Assembly: GCA_934417455.1 (NCBI GenBank)
Contig: CAKRWK010000070.1
Span: 1 to 6,301, forward strand
Origin: an uncultured Eubacteriales bacterium
GTDB lineage: Bacteria > Bacillota > Clostridia > Oscillospirales > CAG-272
Direction of reading: 5' to 3'
DNA length: 6,301 bases
A program made the position numbers and the translations under genes. Shown piece by piece: positions 1-4,802 of this stretch. How positions within the stretch are numbered: position 1 is the stretch's first letter; each line of letters starts with the position of its first letter. The notes beneath the pieces are model-generated. The model had not been told where the DNA came from. It saw only the letters and a list, made by a program, of their open reading frames with translations, and searched no databases.

Positions 1-273
1 CATATGCGGGTACAGAGCATAGTTCTGGAACACCATGGCGATGTCGCGGTCCTTCGGGGGGACGTCGTTGACGAAACGGTCGCCGATATAAAGTTCGCCT
101 TCGCTGATTTCTTCCAGACCGGCAATCATACGGAGCGTCGTGGACTTACCGCAACCGGAGGGACCGACGAGAATGAGAAATTCCTTGTCTTTGATTTCAA
201 GGTTGAAGTCGGACACGGCGGTAACGCCGCCGGGATACTTTTTGTAGATGTGTCTTAAAGAAAGACCTGCCAT
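1..273 (-). CDS. Sugar ABC transporter ATP-binding protein, MalK/UgpC/MsmX type (N-terminal part)
   Basis: This is the nucleotide-binding subunit of an ABC importer, which couples ATP hydrolysis on the inner face of the membrane to uptake, usually of oligosaccharides or glycerol-3-phosphate in this subfamily. The visible 91 residues start [16 protein letters not shown] and hold the Walker A motif GPSGCGKST (residues 37-45) and the Q-loop [11 protein letters not shown] (81-91). Residues 72-78 (PPKDRDI) are typical of MalK/UgpC/MsmK ATPases. The gene runs off the left edge, so the signature motif, Walker B, H-loop and C-terminal TOBE domain are not seen. The start is ATG at 273, with AGGAGA at 282-287, 8 nt upstream. 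No permease or binding-protein gene lies on this side, which would suit a shared MsmX-like ATPase serving several transporters, but the far side is unseen. The family is certain; the substrate is not. Confidence 0.95.
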   Translation of the reverse strand, partial: MAGLSLRHIYKKYPGGVTAVSDFNLEIKDKEFLILVGPSGCGKSTTLRMIAGLEEISEGELYIGDRFVNDVPPKDRDIAMVFQNYALYPHM

Positions 274-312
274 GGGATGGTTCTCCTGTGTAAAAATTAT
301 TTTGTTGCATTC

Positions 313-341
313 ATTATAACAAAAATGCCCTCCGTTTGCAA
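313..341 (-). promoter_or_regulatory. Promoter of the ABC ATPase gene, overlapping the tpiA terminator
   Basis: Read on the minus strand, there is a -35 box TTGCAA (336-341; 4 of 6 to TTGACA), a 17-bp spacer and a perfect -10 box TATAAT (313-318). Transcription would start near 306, giving a leader of about 33 nt with AGGAGA before the ATG. The -35 box lies in the loop of the terminator that follows tpiA. Spacing and the perfect -10 box make this a good sigma-A-type prediction, not tested. Confidence 0.7.
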
Positions 342-352
342 GAGGGCATTTT
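321..352 (-). terminator. Rho-independent terminator of the pgk-tpiA operon
   Basis: A perfect 11-bp inverted repeat, AAAATGCCCTC (322-332) and GAGGGCATTTT (342-352), encloses a 9-nt loop. On the minus strand the stem ends in a run of five T (325-321). It lies about 100 nt past the tpiA stop. The flanking A and T tracts are symmetrical enough that it could also stop plus-strand transcription. Confidence 0.88.
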
Positions 353-436
353 GCTGTATTTTTGCGCTGTTTTTTGTGCAAACCGCACAAAAACCGCCGG
401 ATTTTGCCGTTTTCGCTTTCAGAGCCGGAATCAAGG

Positions 437-452
437 TTCTAATAAATTAGAA
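437..452. repeat. Small AT-rich inverted repeat just after the tpiA stop
   Basis: TTCTAA and TTAGAA flank a 4-nt centre directly next to the tpiA stop codon. The stem is short and all but one pair are A-T, with no following T-run, so it is unlikely to be a terminator on its own. It may be chance. Confidence 0.3.
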
Positions 453-1211
453 TCAGGCGTTGGCCGCATCGACAATGGCGGTGAATTTGTCGGTCTTCAG
501 GGACGCACCGCCGATAAGGCCGCCGTCCACATTGACCTTTGCGAGGAGTTCTTTCGCATTGCCGTCGTTCATCGAACCGCCGTATTGGATGGTGATGTCC
601 TCGGCGGCTTTGTCACCGTACAGGGCGGCTACGGTCTTGCGGATGACGCCGCAGGTTTCATCGGCCTGCTCGGGTGTGGCCGTCAGTCCCGTACCGATAG
701 CCCAAACGGGCTCATAGGCGATAATGACGTTTTTCAGTTCCTCGGCGCTGACACCGGCCAGGTCGAGTTTGGTCTGCATGGAAACAATCTCGTCGGTAAT
801 ACCGGCAAGGCGCGCATCTTTCAGTTCGCCGAGACAAAGGATGACTTTGAAGCCGGCGGCAAGGGCGGCTTTGGTGCGCTGATTGACGGTGGTGTCCGTC
901 TCGCCGAAATACTGACGGCGCTCGGAGTGACCGATGATAACATATTCGGCGCCGGCCTCTTTCAGCATAGCCGCACTGACCTCACCGGTATAAGCACCCG
1001 ATTCGGCAAAATGCACGTTCTCCGCACCGATGTGAATGTTGGTACCCGCGGCGGCTTCGGCCGCGACGGCAATGTCCACATACGGAACGCACAGAACGAT
1101 GTCGCACTTATCCTTTCCCTTCACCATCGGGTCAAGGTCTTTGATCAAAGCTCGGGCGGCGGCAGGGGTCATATACATCTTCCAGTTGCCCGCAATGACG
1201 GTTCTTCTCAT
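453..1211 (-). CDS. tpiA: Triosephosphate isomerase
   Basis: This cytoplasmic glycolytic enzyme interconverts dihydroxyacetone phosphate and glyceraldehyde 3-phosphate. The 252-residue length is normal for the family, and it is a complete (beta/alpha)8 barrel. Visible active-site elements are GNWKM (residues 8-12, with Asn9 and the substrate-binding Lys11), the electrophile His95 in VIIGHSERR, the catalytic base Glu167 in AYEPVWAIGTG (165-175, which also forms the mobile loop 6 and its hinge), and the phosphate-binding strands YGGSMN (210-215) and DGGLIGGASL (229-238). ATG at 1211 is the start: it opens the conserved first strand and has AGGAAG about 8 nt upstream. It is the second gene of the pgk-tpiA operon, 80 nt after pgk with a hairpin between them, and a strong terminator follows. 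No key residue is missing. Confidence 0.98.
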   Translation of the reverse strand: MRRTVIAGNWKMYMTPAAARALIKDLDPMVKGKDKCDIVLCVPYVDIAVAAEAAAGTNIHIGAENVHFAESGAYTGEVSAAMLKEAGAEYVIIGHSERRQYFGETDTTVNQRTKAALAAGFKVILCLGELKDARLAGITDEIVSMQTKLDLAGVSAEELKNVIIAYEPVWAIGTGLTATPEQADETCGVIRKTVAALYGDKAAEDITIQYGGSMNDGNAKELLAKVNVDGGLIGGASLKTDKFTAIVDAANA

Positions 1212-1249
1212 GGTTGTTTCTTCCTTTTTTATGAATTTCGGAACGCGGG

Positions 1250-1280
1250 AAAAGACCGCCGCGCGGGGCGGCAGTCTTTT
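1250..1280 (-). terminator. Intercistronic hairpin between pgk and tpiA (attenuator or partial terminator)
   Basis: AAAAGAC plus GCCGC (1250-1262) pairs with GCGGC plus GTCTTTT (1268-1280) around a 5-nt loop. The only mismatch at DNA level (C1257 against A1273) becomes a G-U wobble in minus-strand RNA, so the pgk-tpiA transcript can form an unbroken 13-bp stem ending in UUUU. The same transcript would form a worse stem if read from the plus strand. It starts 11 nt past the pgk stop. The U-run is short (four, inside the stem base), so partial termination, 3'-end protection of pgk mRNA or a processing site are all possible. Confidence 0.6.
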
Positions 1281-1291
1281 CTGCGAAAAAA

Positions 1292-2611
1292 TCAGTCTTT
1301 GTCCATCAGGCAGGAGATGCCGGGCAGGTCCTTACCCTCAAGAAATTCAAGGGAGGCTCCGCCGCCCGTCGAAATGTGGGTGATTTTATCGGCAAAGCCG
1401 AGTTGCTCACAGGCTGCCGCGCTGTCGCCGCCGCCGACAATGGTAATGGCGTCGCTGTCCGCCAGTGCCTGTGCCACGGCAATGGTGCCTTTGGCAAGGG
1501 TGGGGTACTCAAACACGCCCATCGGGCCGTTCCAGACAACCGTTTTGGCCGAACGGACGGCATCGCCGAAGAGTTTCGCCGTCTTCGGTCCGATGTCCAT
1601 ACCTTCCATATCCGCGGGAATCTTGTCGGTATCGACAACGGAAGTTTCCACGGGTGCGTCGATGGGATTCGGGAAATCCTTGGCAATGACGGTGTCCACG
1701 GGCAGAAGCAGTTTCACACCGTTCTCTTCCGCTTTTTTCATCATATCGCGGCAATAGTCGATTTTGCTCTCGTCAAGCAGGGATTTGCCGACGCCGTAGC
1801 CTTTGGCGGCTACGAACGTATATGCCATACCGCCGCCGATAATGAGAGTATCGACCTTGGTGAGCAGGTTTTCGATAACGCTGAGTTTGTCCGCGACTTT
1901 GGCGCCGCCGAGAATGGCAACAAAGGGACGGACGGGATCGGCCAGCGCTTTACCCATGACGGAAATTTCTTTCTGAATGAGGTAACCGCAGACGGCCGGA
2001 ATGTAATCGGCCACACCGGCGGTGGAAGCATGCGCTCTGTGCGCGGCGCCGAAAGCGTCGTTGACAAAGATGTCGGCCATGGAAGCCAGTTTTTTTGCCA
2101 GTGCGGGGTCGTTCTTCTCTTCTCCGGCTTCAAAGCGGGTGTTTTCCAACAGGACGGCAGCGCCGGGTTTCAGCGAGGCGATTTTCGCCATGGCGTCCTC
2201 GCCGACGACATCTTCCGCAAATGTCACCGTGCCGGCACCGAGGAGTTCGTTCAGACGGTCGGCCACGGGTTTAAGGGTGAGTTTCTTTTTGTCGGAGACT
2301 TTCGCTTTTTCGAGGTAAGCGGCGGTTGCGGCGGCCTGCTCGGCTTCGGGCAGTTCGGCAACAGCCTTCTTTTCCTTCTTGGTCAGGCCGAAACCTTCGG
2401 TCAGAATGTTGTGCGGCTTGCCCATGTGGGAGCAGAGGATGACTTTCGCTCCGTTTTCGAGCAGGTACTTGATGGTGGGAAGCGCACCGACGATTCTTTT
2501 ATCGGACGTGATAACGCCGTCTTTCATCGGCACATTGAAGTCGCAGCGGACAAGGACGGTCCTACCGGCCACCGCAACGTCTTCCACGGTTTTCTTATTG
2601 TACTTTGCCAT
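1292..2611 (-). CDS. pgk: Phosphoglycerate kinase, with an N-domain insertion
   Basis: This cytoplasmic enzyme transfers phosphate from 1,3-bisphosphoglycerate to ADP, the first ATP-yielding step of glycolysis. The signature [11 protein letters not shown] covers residues 18-28, with Asp24 and Asn26. Other substrate-site residues are Arg39, the SHMGKP loop (61-66), Arg159 in ENTRF and Arg192 in AHRAH; NDAFG is at 184-188. The nucleotide site shows GGAKVADK (235-242), GGGMA (259-263) and GGGDSAA (393-399). At 439 residues it is about 40 longer than usual bacterial forms (about 390-400). The excess lies at about 67-110, between the SHMGKP loop and the [10 protein letters not shown] helix, and is Ala/Glu/Lys-rich and probably helical. 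ATG at 2611 is preceded by AAGGAGA (2619-2625) and a promoter. tpiA follows in the same operon; gap is not in view. No active-site residue is lost. Confidence 0.98.
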   Translation of the reverse strand: MAKYNKKTVEDVAVAGRTVLVRCDFNVPMKDGVITSDKRIVGALPTIKYLLENGAKVILCSHMGKPHNILTEGFGLTKKEKKAVAELPEAEQAAATAAYLEKAKVSDKKKLTLKPVADRLNELLGAGTVTFAEDVVGEDAMAKIASLKPGAAVLLENTRFEAGEEKNDPALAKKLASMADIFVNDAFGAAHRAHASTAGVADYIPAVCGYLIQKEISVMGKALADPVRPFVAILGGAKVADKLSVIENLLTKVDTLIIGGGMAYTFVAAKGYGVGKSLLDESKIDYCRDMMKKAEENGVKLLLPVDTVIAKDFPNPIDAPVETSVVDTDKIPADMEGMDIGPKTAKLFGDAVRSAKTVVWNGPMGVFEYPTLAKGTIAVAQALADSDAITIVGGGDSAAACEQLGFADKITHISTGGGASLEFLEGKDLPGISCLMDKD

Positions 2612-2649
2612 GTTGGTATCTCCTTACATGTATTTTTTCGGTTTACCTT

Positions 2650-2678
2650 ATTTTAGCATAGTCCGCCGCAATAGTCAA
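2650..2678 (-). promoter_or_regulatory. pgk-tpiA promoter
   Basis: On the minus strand there is a -35 box TTGACT (2673-2678; 5 of 6), a 17-bp spacer and a -10 box TAAAAT (2650-2655; 5 of 6). The predicted start is near 2643, giving a leader of about 32 nt that contains the AAGGAGA ribosome site. Box quality, spacing and position fit a strong sigma-A-type promoter, as expected for a glycolytic gene. Confidence 0.8.
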
Positions 2679-2686
2679 TATACAAC

Positions 2687-2704
2687 TTGTGAAATTTTTC
2701 ACAT
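2687..2704. promoter_or_regulatory. Putative operator, Rex-like (alternatively Crp/Fnr-like)
   Basis: The 18-bp near-palindrome TTGTGAA-N4-TTCACAT matches the Rex consensus known from Bacillales and other Gram-positive bacteria (TTGTGAA-N4-TTCACAA) at 13 of 14 defined positions. It also contains TGTGA-N6-TCACA (2688-2703), the exact Crp consensus of enteric bacteria. It sits between the divergent promoters, with its near edge 8 bp from the pgk -35 box and its other edge 27 bp from the rsmG -35 box. Rex senses the NADH/NAD+ ratio and controls fermentation and some glycolytic genes, so a role at pgk is plausible. Site identity rests on the pattern alone; no regulator gene is in the window. Confidence 0.55.
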
Positions 2705-2728
2705 TTTCGGGGCGGTGTCCGCCGAAAA
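2704..2728. repeat. GC-rich inverted repeat between the divergent promoters
   Basis: GGCGG (2711-2715) and CCGCC (2719-2723) around a 3-nt loop, flanked by TTTTC and GAAAA with a 2-nt bulge, can form a short hairpin. It abuts the Rex/Crp-like palindrome and ends 3 bp before the rsmG -35 box. It lies upstream of both predicted transcription starts, so it would not be in either mRNA. It may be a DNA-level site or chance. Confidence 0.35.
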
Positions 2729-2731
2729 AAC

Positions 2732-2761
2732 TTGACAACGGGACGGGCGGCATGCTACAAT
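2732..2761 (+). promoter_or_regulatory. rsmG promoter
   Basis: There is a perfect -35 box TTGACA (2732-2737), an 18-bp spacer and a -10 box TACAAT (2756-2761; 5 of 6). The start would be near 2768, leaving a leader of about 23 nt with GGAGG (2778-2782) placed 8 nt before the ATG. The -35 box, -10 box and ribosome site are all in register, so this is a confident prediction. Confidence 0.8.
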
Positions 2762-2790
2762 AAGGAAAAACAAAAACGGAGGTTTTCCGT

Positions 2791-3528
2791 ATGCCCCACT
2801 GCGACAGTGCGCATTTTTCATCAGCGCTCAACGCCGTCTTCGGAAAGAACGGACTCTCTTCCCTGCTCTCGAAGGAACGCACGGAAACATTTTACCGACT
2901 GACGGAACATATGTTGGCGGTCAACGAGCAGTTCAACCTGACCGCCATCACCGACCCTGACAAAATTATTGTACAGCATTATCTCGACTGCGCCATGCTT
3001 GCCGTACGCCTCCCGACGGGCGCACGCATCATTGACGTCGGCTGCGGCGGCGGTTTTCCGACATTGCCCGTGGCCGTTCTGCGCCCCGATGTCTCGGTGC
3101 TTGCCGTGGATTCGACGGCGAAGAAGGTGCATTATGTGGAGGAAACCGCCGCATATCTCGGACTTGTCAATGTCCGTCCGCTTGTCATGCGCGCCGAGGA
3201 CGGCGGAAAAAATCCGGAATTCCGCGAAAAATTCGACATAGCCACGGCACGGGCGGTGGCGGCCATGCGCACGCTCGTCGAACTCTGTCTGCCGTTTGTG
3301 AAAGTCGGGGGACAGATGATTGCCATGAAAGGCAGACAGGCCGCCTTTGAACTTTCCGAGGCGAAACGCGCCATATCCCTGCTCGGCGGAAAAGTCGCGA
3401 AAGTGGAGGAGATACACCCGGTCGGCACCGAGGAAATGTCGCACCCGCTGATTTTTGTCGACAAAATCAGTCGCACGCCGGCCGCCTACCCCCGCCCGTT
3501 CGCACAAATATCGAAAAAACCGCTCTGA
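2791..3528 (+). CDS. rsmG: 16S rRNA (guanine527-N7)-methyltransferase RsmG
   Basis: This enzyme uses S-adenosylmethionine to methylate N7 of G527 in the 530 loop of 16S rRNA; in other bacteria its loss gives low-level streptomycin resistance. The 245-residue protein has the class I methyltransferase core: motif I IDVGCGGGFP (81-90), the acidic residue after strand 2 in AVDSTAKK (105-112), RAEDGG (134-139), and the family block ATARAVAAMRTLVELCLPF (151-169) followed by KVGGQMIAMKG (171-181). The N-terminal FNLTAI (48-53) and C-terminal ISRTPAAYPRPF (226-237) with KKPL are also typical of RsmG. It is slightly longer than many homologs. ATG at 2791 has GGAGG 8 nt upstream. It is transcribed divergently from pgk, and a strong terminator separates it from the Noc-like gene. 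Confidence 0.97.
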   Translation: MPHCDSAHFSSALNAVFGKNGLSSLLSKERTETFYRLTEHMLAVNEQFNLTAITDPDKIIVQHYLDCAMLAVRLPTGARIIDVGCGGGFPTLPVAVLRPDVSVLAVDSTAKKVHYVEETAAYLGLVNVRPLVMRAEDGGKNPEFREKFDIATARAVAAMRTLVELCLPFVKVGGQMIAMKGRQAAFELSEAKRAISLLGGKVAKVEEIHPVGTEEMSHPLIFVDKISRTPAAYPRPFAQISKKPL

Positions 3529-3575
3529 GCGCCGGATAACCCTAAAAAATTTTCTTTTCCCGACGACATACGACA

Positions 3576-3621
3576 AAAAATCCCGTTTGCTCCGTGTATA
3601 ATGGAGACAAACGGGATTTTT
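3576..3621 (+). terminator. Strong terminator after rsmG
   Basis: A 14-bp perfect stem, AAAAATCCCGTTTG (3576-3589) with CAAACGGGATTTTT (3608-3621), continues inward by four more pairs (CTCC 3590-3593 with GGAG 3603-3606) across a single bulged A. The loop is 9 nt (3594-3602). It ends in five T and begins with a run of A, so it could work in both directions. It lies about 50 nt past the rsmG stop. The -10-like TATAAT (3597-3602) is inside the loop. Confidence 0.9.
3597..3602 (+). promoter_or_regulatory. Possible -10 element for the Noc-like gene, in the terminator loop
   Basis: A perfect TATAAT lies in the loop of the rsmG terminator. A start near 3609 would give a leader of about 66 nt and would omit the left arm of the hairpin, so such transcripts could not be stopped by it. 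No good -35 box is seen at 16-18 bp; the hexamer at 17-bp spacing is CAAAAA. This is therefore a tentative call. Confidence 0.4.
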
Positions 3622-3661
3622 ACATACCTGAAACACAGACATCCCGGGACGCAAAAGCGAC

Positions 3662-3667
3662 AGGAAG
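3662..3667 (+). promoter_or_regulatory. Ribosome binding site deciding the Noc-like start
   Basis: AGGAAG sits 7 nt before ATG 3675. The alternative in-frame GTG at 3594 has only CGTTTGCTCC before it and overlaps the TATAAT, so it has no ribosome site and would probably lie upstream of the transcription start. Confidence 0.75.
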
Positions 3668-3674
3668 AAAAAAT

Positions 3675-4142
3675 ATGAATAGGTTTGAAGACGCACGGGC
3701 ACTGGACGGCACCATCCGCCTCTGCCATATGACCCAGGAAGAACTGGCGGAAAAACTGCATGTCAGTCAGTCGTACATAGCGAACAAACTGCGTCTTCTG
3801 CAGTTTTCCGACGAACTGCAAAAGCAGATTGCCGACGGAGGGCTGAACGAAAGACAGGCACGCACCGTGCTCCGTCTCAAAAGCGAAGCGTCCCGTCGTC
3901 TTGCCGTCAGCCGTGCCGAAAAGGAAAAACTCAATGTCGCAATGACGGAAAGACTGGTGGACATGCTCCTCGCCACAGAGGAAGAAACGGAAGCCGACGA
4001 GGTGCGAAAAAAAACCATCTCCCACCTGTCAGCGGTACTGGTGGATGCCGTCGGCATCCTGAACGCCGCCGGCATCCGTTCCAAGCGCGTAACGGAAGAA
4101 AGTTCAAACGAAATCCGTATCACCTTTTCCGTCGCAAAATAA
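3675..4142 (+). CDS. Noc/ParB-like DNA-binding protein lacking the N-terminal CTPase domain
   Basis: The 155-residue product matches the middle and C-terminal part of clostridial Noc/ParB proteins. It begins FEDARAL, where the helical linker into the DNA-binding domain starts in full-length members. The helix-turn-helix follows (MTQEELAEKLHVSQSYIANK, 19-38, then LRLLQF), then the second helical part with LNERQARTVLRL (57-68). A charged linker leads to a C-terminal segment (117-155) resembling the dimerisation end of clostridial Noc-like proteins. The N-terminal ParB domain, with the GERRxR-type CTP-binding motif, is absent. The 146 nt between rsmG and this gene cannot hold it, so it is not just a frameshift away. 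ATG at 3675 is chosen for AGGAAG (3662-3667) 7 nt upstream; an in-frame GTG at 3594 would begin inside the terminator loop. Position next to rsmG fits noc. Without the CTPase domain it probably cannot form the sliding clamp; DNA binding is plausible but its site is unknown. Confidence 0.85.
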   Translation: MNRFEDARALDGTIRLCHMTQEELAEKLHVSQSYIANKLRLLQFSDELQKQIADGGLNERQARTVLRLKSEASRRLAVSRAEKEKLNVAMTERLVDMLLATEEETEADEVRKKTISHLSAVLVDAVGILNAAGIRSKRVTEESSNEIRITFSVAK

Positions 4143-4149
4143 CGTAACC

Positions 4150-4172
4150 TTTGCTTTACATTGCCAAGCAAA
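4150..4172. repeat. Inverted repeat between convergent genes (weak terminator candidate)
   Basis: TTTGCTT (4150-4156) and AAGCAAA (4166-4172) flank a 9-nt loop in the 46-bp gap between the Noc-like gene and the convergent editing-protein gene. Neither side is followed by a T-run, so termination would be weak. It is the only candidate hairpin for ending either gene here. Confidence 0.4.
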
Positions 4173-4188
4173 ACAAACAAAACGCGTG

Positions 4189-4737
4189 TCAGTCACCGTA
4201 GGCAAGCGTAACGACCGTTGCCGTATGGCCGACGGCAGGCAGGAATTTTTCCATCAGGTCGGACATGCGGATTTTCAGGCTCGACGTGTTGACACAGGGA
4301 TGCACACCGACATATTCGTCCTCCGCCACGGAACGATCTATCAAAAGGCGAACGTGTCCTTCTCTGTCATTCCTCAGTCCGAGAACGGACAACGCGCCCG
4401 GTCGGATACCGAGGTATTCTTCCATTTTCTCACCCGGCGCAAACGACAGTCTCGCGGTACCGAGTGCCGCCGAGAGTGATTTGGTCAGAAAGCGACGGTC
4501 GGGCATCATAAGAAGATAATATTCCGTTCCCTGCCGGTTCTGCAAAAGCAGATTTTTGCACATGCGCGTGCCGAGAATGCGGTCGATGTCCGCGCAATCC
4601 TCCATTGTCATGGCCGGCGCGTGGTCGACACGCAGATACGGGATACCGAGTGTATCGAGAAAATCATATGTTTCGGTTTCTGTGGGAAGCCGCCCCGCCG
4701 CATCGGCCGGGCGGCCGTTTTCCGCTGTCGGTGTCAT
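4189..4737 (-). CDS. YbaK/ProRS-associated domain protein, PrdX/ProXp-ala-type Ala-tRNA(Pro) deacylase
   Basis: Proteins of this family are free-standing relatives of the editing domain of prolyl-tRNA synthetase; they hydrolyse wrongly charged tRNA, for ProXp-ala the Ala-tRNA(Pro), in the cytoplasm. The 182-residue product covers one whole domain. It has the family's conserved Lys61 in MCKNLLLQNRQG (59-70), the GIRPGALSVLGLRND block (110-124) in place of the usual GxxPGxxSxxGL, and HPCVNTSSLKIRMSDL (146-161), typical of PrdX/ProXp-ala rather than YbaK. ATG at 4737 is chosen because AGGAAG (4745-4750) lies 7 nt upstream. The upstream in-frame GTG at 4779 would lie before the predicted transcription start, and the ATG at 4743 is one base from the ribosome site. 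It has its own promoter just after the SipL-like gene and converges on the Noc-like gene. The exact tRNA specificity is inferred from family resemblance only. Confidence 0.9.
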   Translation of the reverse strand: MTPTAENGRPADAAGRLPTETETYDFLDTLGIPYLRVDHAPAMTMEDCADIDRILGTRMCKNLLLQNRQGTEYYLLMMPDRRFLTKSLSAALGTARLSFAPGEKMEEYLGIRPGALSVLGLRNDREGHVRLLIDRSVAEDEYVGVHPCVNTSSLKIRMSDLMEKFLPAVGHTATVVTLAYGD

Positions 4738-4744
4738 ACACATA

Positions 4745-4750
4745 CTTCCT
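4745..4750 (-). promoter_or_regulatory. Ribosome binding site deciding the editing-protein start
   Basis: On the minus strand AGGAAG is 7 nt before ATG 4737 and only 1 nt before ATG 4743. Spacing selects the 182-residue form over the two longer ones. Confidence 0.75.
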
Positions 4751-4769
4751 TTATATATAATGCACGGAC

Positions 4770-4798
4770 AGTATACCACACCCGAAAAAAATTTGCAA
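4770..4798 (-). promoter_or_regulatory. Promoter of the editing-protein gene
   Basis: On the minus strand there is a -35 box TTGCAA (4793-4798), a 17-bp spacer with a T-run, and a -10 box TATACT (4770-4775; 5 of 6). The start would be near 4763, leaving a leader of about 26 nt. It starts 4 bp past the SipL-like stop codon. The same TTGCAA with 17-bp spacing occurs at the ABC ATPase promoter. Confidence 0.7.
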
Positions 4799-4802
4799 GT
4801 GT

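Noticed and set aside
336..1757. 473-residue plus-strand reading frame opposite tpiA and the 3' half of pgk
   Set aside because: It is antisense to two certain glycolytic genes, its sequence matches no family I know, and its start lies in the tpiA terminator. Long antisense frames are expected in GC-rich coding DNA.
1376..2656. 426-residue plus-strand reading frame opposite pgk
   Set aside because: It is the complement-frame shadow of pgk, low in plausible domain features, with no ribosome site of its own.
2611..2790. Possible small RNA or riboswitch in the pgk-rsmG spacer
   Set aside because: Both predicted leaders are only about 23-32 nt, too short for a riboswitch, and the spacer is fully used by two promoters, an operator-like palindrome and an inverted repeat.
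3594..3674. N-terminal 27-codon extension of the Noc-like protein from GTG 3594
   Set aside because: It would start inside the terminator loop and upstream of the likely transcript start, with no ribosome site; the added residues do not resemble the ParB N-terminal domain.
2821..3702. 293-residue minus-strand reading frame opposite rsmG
   Set aside because: It is antisense to a complete rsmG and crosses the rsmG terminator; no recognisable motif.
3486..4025. 179-residue minus-strand reading frame opposite the Noc-like gene
   Set aside because: It is the shadow of a recognisable helix-turn-helix gene and crosses a strong terminator.
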